This document shows positions 7,971 through 15,525 of a stretch of 40,764 bases of DNA, one piece after another. Below the pieces are notes generated by a model. That model did not search any database and had not been told where the DNA came from. It saw only the letters and a program-made list of their open reading frames with translations. How positions within the stretch are numbered: position 1 is the stretch's first letter; each line of letters starts with the position of its first letter. The stretch spans positions 1-40,764 of the forward strand of contig JAIRVF010000126.1 in assembly GCA_031254035.1 (NCBI GenBank). Reading direction: 5' to 3'. The position numbers were made by a program, and so were the translations under genes. Origin of the DNA: Paenibacillus sp. (GTDB lineage Bacteria > Bacillota > Bacilli > Paenibacillales > Paenibacillaceae).

Positions 7971-8012
7971 AGCAACCTCCCGGTCCAGATTCATGGAGGA
8001 GGTTGCTATCTT
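7971..8012 (+). terminator. terminator after the DUF1572 gene
   Basis: A 10-bp inverted repeat (AGCAACCTCC at 7971-7980, GGAGGTTGCT at 7998-8007) follows the stop codon by about 15 bp. The downstream tract (ATCTTATAC) is only moderately T-rich. Confidence 0.65.
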
Positions 8013-8048
8013 ATACTAATCACGATTTTTAGTCACCATTTCTGGTCA

Positions 8049-8261
8049 TCATTTTCGATTAAGCTCATTCCGAATTTTCGCCCGTTTCCGGTCCATCCGC
8101 TCTTCCCGCTGGAATATCAGCATGACAGCCAACAATGCAATCACAATGCTAAATCCGATAATGATTACCAATTCCATCGAATGCCCCAAAAATAAAAGCG
8201 CCAAGAAAAGAATCAGAAACGCACCGCAAAAGGTACCACAACCTGCCATGAGCTTTTCCAT
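8049..8261 (-). CDS. small two-helix membrane protein, unknown function
   Basis: A 70-residue protein (MEKLMAGCGTFCGAFLILFL at the start) with two hydrophobic segments, about residues 5-25 and 28-50, then a charged tail rich in Arg/Lys/Glu (FQREERMDRKRAKIRNELNR). The ATG at 8261 follows AGAAGGGGTGGTGATCGT; a TTG ten codons upstream has no ribosome site. No family recognised. It is convergent with the DUF1572 gene, sharing the hairpin region at 7971-8007. Confidence 0.6.
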   Translation of the reverse strand: MEKLMAGCGTFCGAFLILFLALLFLGHSMELVIIIGFSIVIALLAVMLIFQREERMDRKRAKIRNELNRK

Positions 8262-8499
8262 ACGATCACCACCCCTTCTCAAAAAGTTCAATCCGGATGG
8301 GGATTCTTCGTTGCTTAAAGCAGATTTATGTTTGGCAATCCGCCTGCACCGGTTCTCCTATCATATATTCTTTTTCGCTGTTACCCTTCCCTTCCTCATC
8401 TACTAATAAACGGCAGATAATTGACCTGCATGTAACCTTTATCATGGCTTACGCTTATGTTGTAACAAGTATTACTTTGGGCAAGGAGCGAACCGAATC

Positions 8500-8970
8500 A
8501 TGAAACCGGAATATTCCTTTATCCATGCCCGGCTGAAGTCGGGAAGATACGCGATGAACAAGCTTGCTTCCGCTGGCTTGACCCTGATGATGCTGATGCT
8601 TTTGTCACAAGTGCTGCCGATGCCGGAGACGCCCTGGAGCGCAGAAATAACCGATGTCTCCATATCCCCTGAAGTATGGGTTTACAGCTATGCGATGCTC
8701 ATCTCGATTGCTTCCGACGCGGTTCTGGCCATCATGCCAACGATCAGCCGCTTGAAGCAGGCTTCCGTGTATGTGGCGGCCGCTTATACCGCCTTCTATT
8801 GCCTTTTTGTCAGAGCGCCGGAATTTGACGGATATCCGGAATTCGCGGCGGCGGCTGGCGTATGTACCGTGCTCGTTTTTTTTGTGGGCAAGCGTTTGTT
8901 TTCCGAGTATTCCTTGTTCACACCTGTATTTGCGCTTGTCGTGCCGTTGATCTGTTTGTTTTTTTTGTAA
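8500..8970 (+). CDS. integral membrane protein, unknown function
   Basis: A 156-residue hydrophobic protein with about four to five membrane helices (roughly 20-40, 60-80, 86-106, 116-133 and 137-155) and a basic N-terminal stretch (HARLKSGRY). The ATG at 8500 follows GCAAGGAGCGAACCGAATC. No family motif is recognised. It stands alone; the next gene downstream is on the opposite strand. The 250 bp after it hold a 7-bp inverted repeat (TTGTTAG/CTAACAA, 9053-9072) and no supportable gene. Confidence 0.65.
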   Translation: MKPEYSFIHARLKSGRYAMNKLASAGLTLMMLMLLSQVLPMPETPWSAEITDVSISPEVWVYSYAMLISIASDAVLAIMPTISRLKQASVYVAAAYTAFYCLFVRAPEFDGYPEFAAAAGVCTVLVFFVGKRLFSEYSLFTPVFALVVPLICLFFL

Positions 8971-9220
8971 AAAATCAGGCCTCCGGCGATGATGCCTGTC
9001 AGCACGTCGCTCATCAAAAAGGCAGCCCCTATTATGACTGAAATGCCCCCAATTGTTAGATACCACTAACAACGGAGGTACAGTTCATGATCTCGGCGGC
9101 TGCCCTCTATTTCTCTCTTTCTTATGACCTTCCGTAGCCTTCGGGACTCAACCAGTTAGCGCTGTTACATCTGCAAGTATCGAACTGGCAGACGTCTTTT
9201 CAGAATCTGAACAAACTCCG

Positions 9221-9874
9221 TTAATACGCTGCCGTAAAACGGGAATCAACAAAATACGGATCCTCCATTTCATCGATCAACGCTGCTGCCAGATCGCCTG
9301 TCGTAATCCGGCTAACGCCGATTTCATCTGTAATCAACCGGTCGATGCCGATTCTGAAATGGCCGCTGCGGCGCCCTTCCTCCAAAATCGCTGCCGGACT
9401 TAAATAAGTCCATTCGAGACCGGACTGGCTATAAATCTCATATGCGCCGGCATGGGCTTTGGCAAGCGGATAAAACTCCGCCGGGAATGTTGGTGTATCC
9501 ATCAACCGTACGCCTTCATCCGTCATCAGGCTTCCCGCTCCGCCTACAATAAGCAGACGTTTCGTACCGGCACGCCGAACACCTTCGACCAGGGATCGAG
9601 CGGCTTCAAGCAGTTCTTCTTCCATGCCGGGCTTTGGACCGTAAGCACTGATCACGGCTTCCCGGCCTTGCGCAAATTTCTCCACCGATTCCGGATCAAG
9701 GATATCCCCCTGTACGACATGTAGGCGCTCATGCTCCAGCTTTAAACGGGAAATGTCACGTACAACTGCAGTTATTTCATGTTCGCGGCTCAGCGCCTCG
9801 GTAAGCAGCGCCTGTCCAACTTTGCCCGTCGCGCCAAGAATCGTAATTTTCATAGGGTGAATCATTTCTGCCAT
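9221..9874 (-). CDS. NAD(P)-binding atypical SDR protein (YwnB-like)
   Basis: A 217-residue Rossmann-fold protein. The dinucleotide loop GATGKVG (residues 14-20) follows the first strand MKITIL; VVQGDILDPESV gives the usual DxxD segment, and RLLIVGGAGSLM and WTYLSPAAILEEG match the NmrA/YwnB group of atypical short-chain dehydrogenases. The YxxxK catalytic pair is not obvious, as is common in this group, whose members sense NAD(P)H or act as flavin or quinone reductases. Start ATG 9874 has GAGGAG 9 nt upstream; an internal ATG at 9853 would also keep the fold. It is monocistronic. Confidence 0.8.
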   Translation of the reverse strand: MAEMIHPMKITILGATGKVGQALLTEALSREHEITAVVRDISRLKLEHERLHVVQGDILDPESVEKFAQGREAVISAYGPKPGMEEELLEAARSLVEGVRRAGTKRLLIVGGAGSLMTDEGVRLMDTPTFPAEFYPLAKAHAGAYEIYSQSGLEWTYLSPAAILEEGRRSGHFRIGIDRLITDEIGVSRITTGDLAAALIDEMEDPYFVDSRFTAAY

Positions 9875-10042
9875 AAATTAAATCTCCTCTGTTTCGATAT
9901 CAATACTCTTATATTACCCTCAAAACGTCCTTAATGCCCGGAAATCTTCAATAAGATTCGAGAGGTGCTGGGCTTTTTCAGGCATATCGGGTTACATTTA
10001 TTAATACATAAGATAAAATAAACCCTATAGCCAATAAGAAAC

Positions 10043-10084
10043 GCTGATCATTTGATCAGCATAACCTAGGACGCCACATCCTAG
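10043..10084. repeat. two adjacent hairpins upstream of the mgtC remnant
   Basis: GCTGATCA-TT-TGATCAGC (10043-10060) is a perfect 8-bp hairpin, followed at once by CTAGGA/TCCTAG (10066-10084). They lie in a 426-bp gap (9875-10300) with no gene. I do not see the conserved M-box core that often precedes magnesium genes, and neither hairpin has a T-run. Confidence 0.55.
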
Positions 10085-10300
10085 AAAATAAACTGGGAAT
10101 AATTTCGTCCGGCACCTGCGTCATCATCCTGAAAATTCCGATATTACCGGCGGTTCGATCAAAAATCATCCGACCACCAACCTTCATGCTGCTTTCACAG
10201 GACGTTCACTCCTCCACCGGCGACAAGGGGTTTATGGTTTACCTGTATTTCCCGAAAGGTTGTACTTTCTGATATCTTCAGAAAAGGAGCTGATGCATGC

Positions 10301-10612
10301 ATGATTGCAGAATACATTATCCGTTTGGCGGTGGCCGGACTGCTCGGAGCAATCATTGGTTTGGAGCGTGAGCTTAGGGCTAAGGAGGCTGGTCTTCGAA
10401 CCCATTTTCTCGTCGGCGTCGGCAGTGCGCTTATCATGCTGGTATCGCAATTCGGCTTTAACGAGCTACTCGGTACGGATCACATCGATCTTGACCCGAG
10501 CCGCGTGGCGGCGCAGGCAGTCAGCGGCATCGGATTTCTTGGGGCGGGCATGATCTTTATCGAACGCAAAATGGTACGCGGCCTCACGACAGCCGCCGGG
10601 GGATTTCGATAA
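10301..10612 (+). pseudogene. truncated MgtC/SapB family membrane protein
   Basis: The 103 codons encode the conserved N-terminal half of MgtC/SapB proteins: helix one MIAEYIIRLAVAGLLGAIIG, then LERELRAKEAGLRTHFLVGV, and AAQAVSGIGFLGAGMIFIER. After RGLTTAAGG, where intact proteins continue GLWATAAIG, the frame reads FR and stops. Complete members are about 215-235 residues, so the last membrane helices and the C-terminal domain are gone, and no remnant of them is visible in the 110 bp downstream. The ATG has AAAGGAG upstream. Intact MgtC proteins affect magnesium homeostasis and ATP synthase; this copy is probably non-functional. Confidence 0.75.
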
Positions 10613-10725
10613 CTTGCCTCATATAATATCCGCAAAGTTGGAATAATTAAACAAGCTGAAATATTGAAATCCAGAGCTTATTATGCAATAGTTGAAAACA
10701 AATACGATGGAGGGAGGGGAGCCGG

Positions 10726-11607
10726 ATGTTCCTCGCAGTTTTGACACCTACTCTATACGAAATAACTCATACGCAGTCTGGAATCATCCTAGCGGGGCTT
10801 GCCGTCCTAGTGTTCCTGTGGACATACATCCGGACCGCCCGCTCCTACCGACACAGCGCATCCGCCCGATTGGATCGGCTTCAACAAACACTGGGTCTCT
10901 ACTGCCGTGCAGCCGGAATGCTCGATGGAGAATCGCATACTCAGGCTTCGGGCGAACCGGAACTGGAATCCGAATCACTAAGTATAGTCCTGCAGCAGTG
11001 TAAAGCTGCCCCGATTATAACAACCGAACTTATAGAAACGATTGACATGTATCTAAGGGAACGGGATGATTCCCGCCATGTCCAGCTTCAGCGGGTGTTA
11101 AACCGCAAGATCAACCGCTGCATCCATGAGCAGGCAGCGATTATCCGCTCCCTGGACAATCCCGGCTGGGGGATCGGACTCTGGAAGCTGATCCGCCCCG
11201 CGATTCCTTTTGCGACCCTGGCGTTCATCCTGAGTTTCTGCGCACAGCTTTACCAAGCATTTCATGAAGGGCATGTTCCGCTGTTTTCCTGGACAAGCGC
11301 CGAGTTGTGGATGCGTTTTGCTTCATGTCTTGCCGCAGTGGTTTTTTTCTATCTTGCGATCATGACAAGCCGGAACGATTCGCCTCGGTATGCTTACCGT
11401 ATTCTGGCCCTCACCATCACTATGGCCGCGCTCGGCAATTTTGCCGGGTTGATCGCTGCACCTTACATAATAGCCGTCCAGTTTATCCTGTTTCTTGGTG
11501 GATTCGGCATTAACAAAAAACGGTCACGTCGCGATCGCCCATATCCGGGCTCCGTGGGTCTGCTCGAACCTCCGCATGACCCGGAAACTGGGCAGCCAGA
11601 AAAATAA
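10726..11607 (+). CDS. multi-spanning membrane protein, unknown function
   Basis: A 293-residue protein. One helix near residues 17-35 is followed by a polar region of about 110 residues (36-147), then about four more helices between roughly 155 and 265, and a basic, Pro-rich tail. The ATG at 10726 follows GGAGGGAGGGGAGCCGG, a strong ribosome site. No domain recognised. It ends within a strong terminator and appears to be a single-gene unit. Confidence 0.65.
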   Translation: MFLAVLTPTLYEITHTQSGIILAGLAVLVFLWTYIRTARSYRHSASARLDRLQQTLGLYCRAAGMLDGESHTQASGEPELESESLSIVLQQCKAAPIITTELIETIDMYLRERDDSRHVQLQRVLNRKINRCIHEQAAIIRSLDNPGWGIGLWKLIRPAIPFATLAFILSFCAQLYQAFHEGHVPLFSWTSAELWMRFASCLAAVVFFYLAIMTSRNDSPRYAYRILALTITMAALGNFAGLIAAPYIIAVQFILFLGGFGINKKRSRRDRPYPGSVGLLEPPHDPETGQPEK

Positions 11608-11656
11608 CCCGCCTGAGTGGCAGTCCTTATAGGGACTGTACCCTCAGCGGGTTTTT
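11606..11656 (+). terminator. terminator shared by the membrane gene and the sulfate operon side
   Basis: AACCCGC...GCGGGTTTTTAT forms the outer stem and CAGTCC/GGACTG an inner one. The plus strand ends in TTTTTAT and the minus strand in TTATTTTT, so it can act in both directions between the convergent genes at 10726-11607 and 11725-11958. Confidence 0.85.
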
Positions 11657-11724
11657 ATATTTCACTTGATGTCTTCATCCATATGTACCAAAATTCAAGT
11701 CACTGTTCTTTTCGCAGCCATGCC

Positions 11725-11958
11725 TTAAACCTGTCTTCGTTCCGGAGCGGTCTTTTTCAGATCCTGCCTTGTCCGCGCTGCGATTCCCGGCTTGCCCGTT
11801 TTGGCGGACGTATTCTCAAAACGCTTCCGCTCGGTCCGTTCCATCTGCACAATCTGGCCTTCATGCACGACGATGTGAAGAGAGCCAAATTCCATGTCAT
11901 TCAACTGGCCGGTGATCCGATCAAGCCATAGCTGATCCACTTGAAGCCCTTTTGCCAT
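11725..11958 (-). CDS. YezD-like DUF2292 small protein
   Basis: A 77-residue protein with the DUF2292 core at residues about 8-47 (LWLDRITGQLNDMEFGSLHI, then VVHEGQIVQMERTERKRF). In Bacillales DUF2292/YezD proteins commonly lie next to sulfur-assimilation genes; their role is unknown. It follows cysW on the same strand after 115 bp, so it may be the last gene of the sulfate operon. Start ATG 11958 has AAAGGAGGCGGTGTT. The C-terminal 30 residues are basic and probably disordered. A plus-strand ORF over the same DNA is a shadow. Confidence 0.75.
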   Translation of the reverse strand: MAKGLQVDQLWLDRITGQLNDMEFGSLHIVVHEGQIVQMERTERKRFENTSAKTGKPGIAARTRQDLKKTAPERRQV

Positions 11959-12073
11959 AACACCGCCTCCTTTGCTTCAGGACGTATTTTATGCCAATCT
12001 ATTTATTCATTCTTTTCCAACCCATTTACTGAGTTTTACATATTGTTACATTATCATGCTGGCAAAATGGCTG

Positions 12074-12934
12074 TCAATGCACTTTTTTCCGGGCATATAA
12101 GCTCTTAATGAGCAGAGTGGCCAGCGCCAGCAGCAGAAGCAGAGAAGCCACGGCGAAGGACGCTGAAAACTGGTATTCGTTGTATAGAATCTCCACATGC
12201 AGCGGGAGCGTGTTTGTTTCTCCACGGATATGGCCCGAAACCACCGATACCGCTCCGAACTCTCCCATTGCCCTGGCGTTGCAAAGAATCATGCCGTAAA
12301 TAAGCCCCCAACGGATATTCGGCAGCGTCACGCGTGTAAAAACAACCCATCCCTTGGCTCCAAGCGTTATGGCCGCCTCCTCTTCCTGATTGCCCTGATC
12401 TTCCATGAGCGGAATCAGCTCCCTTGCGACAAAGGGAAAGGTTACAAAAAGTGTCGCCAGCACAATGCCAGGTACGGCATAAATGATTTTCATATCATGA
12501 TCCGCAAGCCAGGGGCCAAACCAGCCGTTCGCTCCAAACACGAGCACGAATATCAACCCGCCAATCACCGGCGAAACCGCAAACGGCAGATCGATCAGCG
12601 TAATCAGAACTCCCTTGCCTCTAAATTTGAATTTGGTGATCGCCCAGGCTGCTGCCACGCCGAATATGGTGTTCAGTGGGACGGTAATGAGCGCCACCAC
12701 AAGCGTCAGTTTCAGGGCAGACAATGCGTCGGGATCGGATAAAGCGCTGATGTAGACATCCCAGCCTTTTTTGAGCGCCTGTGTCAAGACAACCGCAAGC
12801 GGAAGCAGAATCAGCCATAGGAGGACCAGACCTGCCGCAGCGATCAACAGCCATTTCACCCATGATGCTTCGGATGTAGCCCTAGAAGTTTGCACCGGGC
12901 GAACCGCAGCGGCTCCAGATATGTTCCCAGCCAT
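12074..12934 (-). CDS. cysW: sulfate/thiosulfate ABC transporter permease CysW
   Basis: A 286-residue inner-membrane permease with about six helices. The cytosolic EAA-type loop that docks on the ATPase is recognisable (residues about 185-205, QEEEAAITLGAKGWVVFTRV). The family signatures DLPFAVSPVIGGL and RAMGEFGAVSVVSGHIRG identify the CysW branch. It starts 1 nt after cysT, so the two are translationally coupled and form the heterodimeric channel that accepts sulfate from CysP. The first 28 residues are a polar extension. No ATPase gene (cysA) follows in the window; an ATPase encoded elsewhere must energise the system. Confidence 0.94.
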   Translation of the reverse strand: MAGNISGAAAVRPVQTSRATSEASWVKWLLIAAAGLVLLWLILLPLAVVLTQALKKGWDVYISALSDPDALSALKLTLVVALITVPLNTIFGVAAAWAITKFKFRGKGVLITLIDLPFAVSPVIGGLIFVLVFGANGWFGPWLADHDMKIIYAVPGIVLATLFVTFPFVARELIPLMEDQGNQEEEAAITLGAKGWVVFTRVTLPNIRWGLIYGMILCNARAMGEFGAVSVVSGHIRGETNTLPLHVEILYNEYQFSASFAVASLLLLLALATLLIKSLYARKKVH

Positions 12935-12935
12935 A

Positions 12936-13775
12936 TTACACCGCCTCCTTTTTCCGGCCGGACCACCGCTGCAGCGAATTGATCACGAGCAGCATCAGGA
13001 AAGAGATTAGCAGCAGCAACACGGCTACTGCCGACGCTCCCGCATAATCATATTGCTCCAGCTTGGACATGATGAGCAGCGGAGCGATCTCCGTTTTCAT
13101 CGGCATATTACCGGAGATAAATACGACTGAGCCATATTCTCCAATACCTCTGGCGAAGGCCAGCGCGAATCCGGTGAGCAGCGGGGGAACCAGACCCGGA
13201 AGAATGATGGTCCTGAACGTCCGGAACCGACCTGCACCTAGCGTGGCGGACGCCTCCTCGGCGTCGCGTTCCGCGTCCTGCAGGATCGGCTGCAGCGTCC
13301 GGACAACAAACGGTAGGCCGATAAACATAAGCGCTAGTGTAATCCCAAGCTGAGAAAAGGCAACCTTGACGCCGAGCGGTTCAAGCAATGAACCAATCCA
13401 GCCGTTTGGCGCATACAGGGCGGTCAGCGATACTCCCGCCACCGCCGTTGGCAGCGCAAAAGGCAGATCGATTAGCGCATCGCACAGCTTCCTCCCGGGA
13501 AATTCGTAACGCACCAAAACCCAAGCAAGCAAAAGACCAAGCGATGTATCGATCAGTGCGGCGGCAGCCGAAGTCGTAAAGCTGATGCGATAGGAGGCGA
13601 GCACGCGCGGGTCAGTCGCCACCTGCCAGAACTTTGCCCAGTTCAGCCCAGTCGAATTGATCAGCAGCGCCGATAGCGGCACCAGAACGACCAGGCTCAA
13701 ATAGGCTACGCTATACCCCAGCGTAAGGCCAAAGCCGGGAAGCACCCGGCTCCGCCCCCTCTTCACTTGGCTCAT
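12936..13775 (-). CDS. cysT: sulfate/thiosulfate ABC transporter permease CysT (CysU)
   Basis: A 279-residue permease with six predicted helices. It carries DLPFALPTAVAGVSLTALYA, the docking loop DAERDAEEASATLGAGRFRT, and RGIGEYGSVVFISGNMP, the CysT hallmark. It partners CysW. It lies 30 bp after cysP and 1 bp before cysW, giving the operon order cysP-cysT-cysW. The N-terminus is basic (MSQVKRGRSR), as for a cytosolic N-end. Start ATG 13775 is preceded by a GGGGAGAG-type ribosome site. Confidence 0.94.
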   Translation of the reverse strand: MSQVKRGRSRVLPGFGLTLGYSVAYLSLVVLVPLSALLINSTGLNWAKFWQVATDPRVLASYRISFTTSAAAALIDTSLGLLLAWVLVRYEFPGRKLCDALIDLPFALPTAVAGVSLTALYAPNGWIGSLLEPLGVKVAFSQLGITLALMFIGLPFVVRTLQPILQDAERDAEEASATLGAGRFRTFRTIILPGLVPPLLTGFALAFARGIGEYGSVVFISGNMPMKTEIAPLLIMSKLEQYDYAGASAVAVLLLLISFLMLLVINSLQRWSGRKKEAV

Positions 13776-13805
13776 GACTTATTCTCTCCCCTTGCCCGGC
13801 CTGCA

Positions 13806-14927
13806 TTATTTGCCTGGCGTATAGATTTGGTCGAATACACCGCCGTCATTAAAATATTTGACCTGCGTTTCCTCCCAAGTTCCGAAGACATCCTTTAGCA
13901 TAAACAGTTTGATGTCTTTGAACGTATCTTTATATTGATCACGGACGCTGGCAAGCGTCGGACGGTAGAAGTTTTGGGCAGCTATTTTTTGTCCCTCCTC
14001 CGAGTACAAATATTTCAGATAGGCTTCCGCAACTTCACGAGTACCTTTTTTGTCTACAACCTTATCCACGACGGCCACCGGCGGCTCCGCCAAAATGCTG
14101 ATGGATGGATAAATAATATCGAATTTGTCTGGTCCCAGCTCTTTTACGGAGAGTAGCGCCTCATTTTCCCAAGCCAGCAACACGTCTCCGATCCCGCGTT
14201 CCACGAAGGTTGTTGTCGCGCCGCGAGCTCCGGTATCCAGAACAGGCACATGCTTATAGAGCTCACGGACGAATTCCTTTGCTTTTTCCTCATCGTTATT
14301 GTTTTGTTTAAGCGCATAACCCCAAGCCGCTAAGTAGTTCCAACGCGCTCCTCCCGAGGTCTTCGGATTAGGCGTAATCACCTGCACATCGTTTTTGATG
14401 AGATCGTTCCAGTCCTTGATCTGTTTTGGATTGCCTTTGCGCACCAGGAATACGATGGTTGAATTGTACGGGGTGCTGTTCAGCTCAAATTTATTTTGCC
14501 ATCCCTCTTGGATCAGGCCTTTTTTCTGGATCGCGTCAATGTCGTAACCCAAGGCAAGCGTCACCACATCCGCCTCCAATCCGTCGATGACGGAGCGGCT
14601 CTGCGCACCGGAACCCCCATGGGACTGCTTGATCGTAACCTTCTGTCCTTTTTCCTTTTCCCAATAGGCCGCAAAGGCCTTGTTATAATTTTCGTAAAGC
14701 TCCCGAGTCGGATCATAAGAAACATTCAGCAGATTAATTTCTTTAGCACTGCTCTTAGCTTCAGAACTTGGGCTCTTAGTGTCAGCGCTTGGACTCTTCC
14801 CCTCTGCGGAGGCTCCCGATCCCCCCTTGGAACCGCAGGCTGTCAGCGATACCGCCGTCAGCAGCGTAAGCACGATTGCCGCCACTCTTTTAACCGTTCT
14901 GCTTTTTTTGTTCCGGTATTGTCCCAT
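13806..14927 (-). CDS. cysP: sulfate-binding lipoprotein of the ABC transporter
   Basis: A 373-residue solute-binding protein. A basic N-end, a hydrophobic stretch and the lipobox SLTAC give a lipoprotein anchored outside the membrane by its Cys. A Ser/Lys-rich linker follows, then the Sbp/CysP fold: LLNVSYDPTRELYENYNKAF, the ligand motif SHGGSGAQSRSVIDG, ADVVTLALGYDID, and NPKTSGGARWNYLAAW. It captures sulfate or thiosulfate for CysT/CysW. The ATG at 14927 (MGQYRNKKSR) is preferred over an ATG five codons upstream because GGGAGTGGGGAC precedes it. A strong promoter and a terminator-bearing leader lie upstream. Confidence 0.93.
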   Translation of the reverse strand: MGQYRNKKSRTVKRVAAIVLTLLTAVSLTACGSKGGSGASAEGKSPSADTKSPSSEAKSSAKEINLLNVSYDPTRELYENYNKAFAAYWEKEKGQKVTIKQSHGGSGAQSRSVIDGLEADVVTLALGYDIDAIQKKGLIQEGWQNKFELNSTPYNSTIVFLVRKGNPKQIKDWNDLIKNDVQVITPNPKTSGGARWNYLAAWGYALKQNNNDEEKAKEFVRELYKHVPVLDTGARGATTTFVERGIGDVLLAWENEALLSVKELGPDKFDIIYPSISILAEPPVAVVDKVVDKKGTREVAEAYLKYLYSEEGQKIAAQNFYRPTLASVRDQYKDTFKDIKLFMLKDVFGTWEETQVKYFNDGGVFDQIYTPGK

Positions 14928-14982
14928 TGTCCCCACTCCCATTTCTCAATTGGTTTTAACCCGCCCGCAGCTGCAAGCCAAT

Positions 14983-15063
14983 AAAAAAACGGAGAAACGC
15001 TGTCCCAACCACGGCGCACTCCTAGTGAATGCAATCCATCATTGATCAGCAGTTCCTCCGTTT
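14983..15063 (-). promoter_or_regulatory. leader attenuator of the cysP operon (candidate cis-regulatory RNA)
   Basis: The minus-strand transcript from about 15136 first makes AAACGGAGGAACTGCTG (15063-15047), which pairs with CAGCGTTTCTCCGTTT (15003-14988), followed by TTTTTTT. This is a complete intrinsic terminator located between the promoter and the cysP start. Its roughly 45-nt loop holds a smaller stem, GCATTC-ACTA-GGAGTGC. Such an arrangement implies regulated readthrough. It shows neither the S-box (SAM riboswitch) core nor a T-box core that I can find. The ligand or factor is unknown. Confidence 0.7.
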
Positions 15064-15142
15064 GTACGGCGAGAACGAAGCAATAACATTCATTTTTTTA
15101 TTTTAATACATTATTCCTACTTGTTTAGTATGTTATATCCGT

Positions 15143-15171
15143 ATTGTAATCATAGCCCATACCTTCGTCAA
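15143..15171 (-). promoter_or_regulatory. sigma-A promoter of the cysP-cysT-cysW operon
   Basis: On the minus strand TTGACG (forward 15166-15171), a 17-bp spacer and TACAAT (15143-15148) make a strong promoter with start near 15136. The AT-rich stretch just downstream (about 15105-15135) contains TAGGAATAAT, faintly like a CymR site; that link is tentative. Confidence 0.75.
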
Positions 15172-15301
15172 TCTTTTTTTCAAAAAATCCTTGGATCATC
15201 TATGCCAGATTAAATGACGGCAAAAGAAAATCAGCCCCTGCATCATACAGAAGCTGATTCTGGTCTGTCGTCCTTTTAGGCTCTATCAAAAAATAATAGG
15301 G

Positions 15302-15349
15302 GGCGATCAGGAAAATGGCAGTTATGGCAGTTGTCTTCTTGATCGCGCC
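15302..15349. repeat. palindromic repeat with GATCGCGCC ends (family A2)
   Basis: GCGATCAGGAAAATGGCAGT at the left end and TCTTCTTGATCGCGCC at the right end form an imperfect inverted repeat. The reverse complement of 30427-30470 begins with nearly the same sequence (GCGATCAAGAAAATGGCTGT). No protein is encoded. Confidence 0.65.
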
Positions 15350-15350
15350 T

Positions 15351-15416
15351 AGATTATTCGATTTGCCGAAGTAGCTTAGGCGACGGGACTTTCGTGCAAA
15401 TCTGATTCGCTATTTC
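15351..15416. repeat. interspersed intergenic repeat, copy 2 (family A)
   Basis: Matches 1107-1175 over its whole length: TATTCGATTTGCCGAA, CGACGGG and TTTCGTGCAAATCTGATTC are conserved. It lies between the cysP promoter and the 3' end of the lactonase gene. A further duplicated 19-bp phrase, GCTTATGCTTCCGATGTGC, occurs at about 15457 and 15485. Confidence 0.75.
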
Positions 15417-15525
15417 TTTAAGTGCGTGTTCAAAAAGGCCAGTTTTCAGCACCGAAGCTTATGCTTCCGATGTGCGTTTTTCCAAAACGCTTTAGCTTAT
15501 GCTTCCGATGTGCTTTGATCGCACC

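Noticed and set aside
8796..9072. Minus-strand frame reading TIGGISVIIGAAFLMSDVLT and GIIAGGLIF
   Set aside because: Looks like a short membrane segment, but it begins after a stop, lacks a ribosome site and runs into the antisense of the 8500-8970 gene; too weak to call.
9088..9138. 16-codon ORF after AACGGAGG at about 9073
   Set aside because: A good ribosome site, but the peptide is very short with no terminator or conservation evidence.
10085..10300. Magnesium (M-box) riboswitch before the mgtC remnant
   Set aside because: The conserved M-box core sequences could not be found; only two simple hairpins are present upstream.
11617..11931. 104-codon plus-strand ORF
   Set aside because: Starts inside a terminator and is antisense to the DUF2292 gene, which has a clear family match and ribosome site.
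14983..15063. S-box, T-box or TPP riboswitch identity for the cysP leader
   Set aside because: CACTAGGAGTGC faintly resembles part of a TPP element, but the rest of the core is absent, and no S-box or GGGTGGNACCGCG sequence exists.
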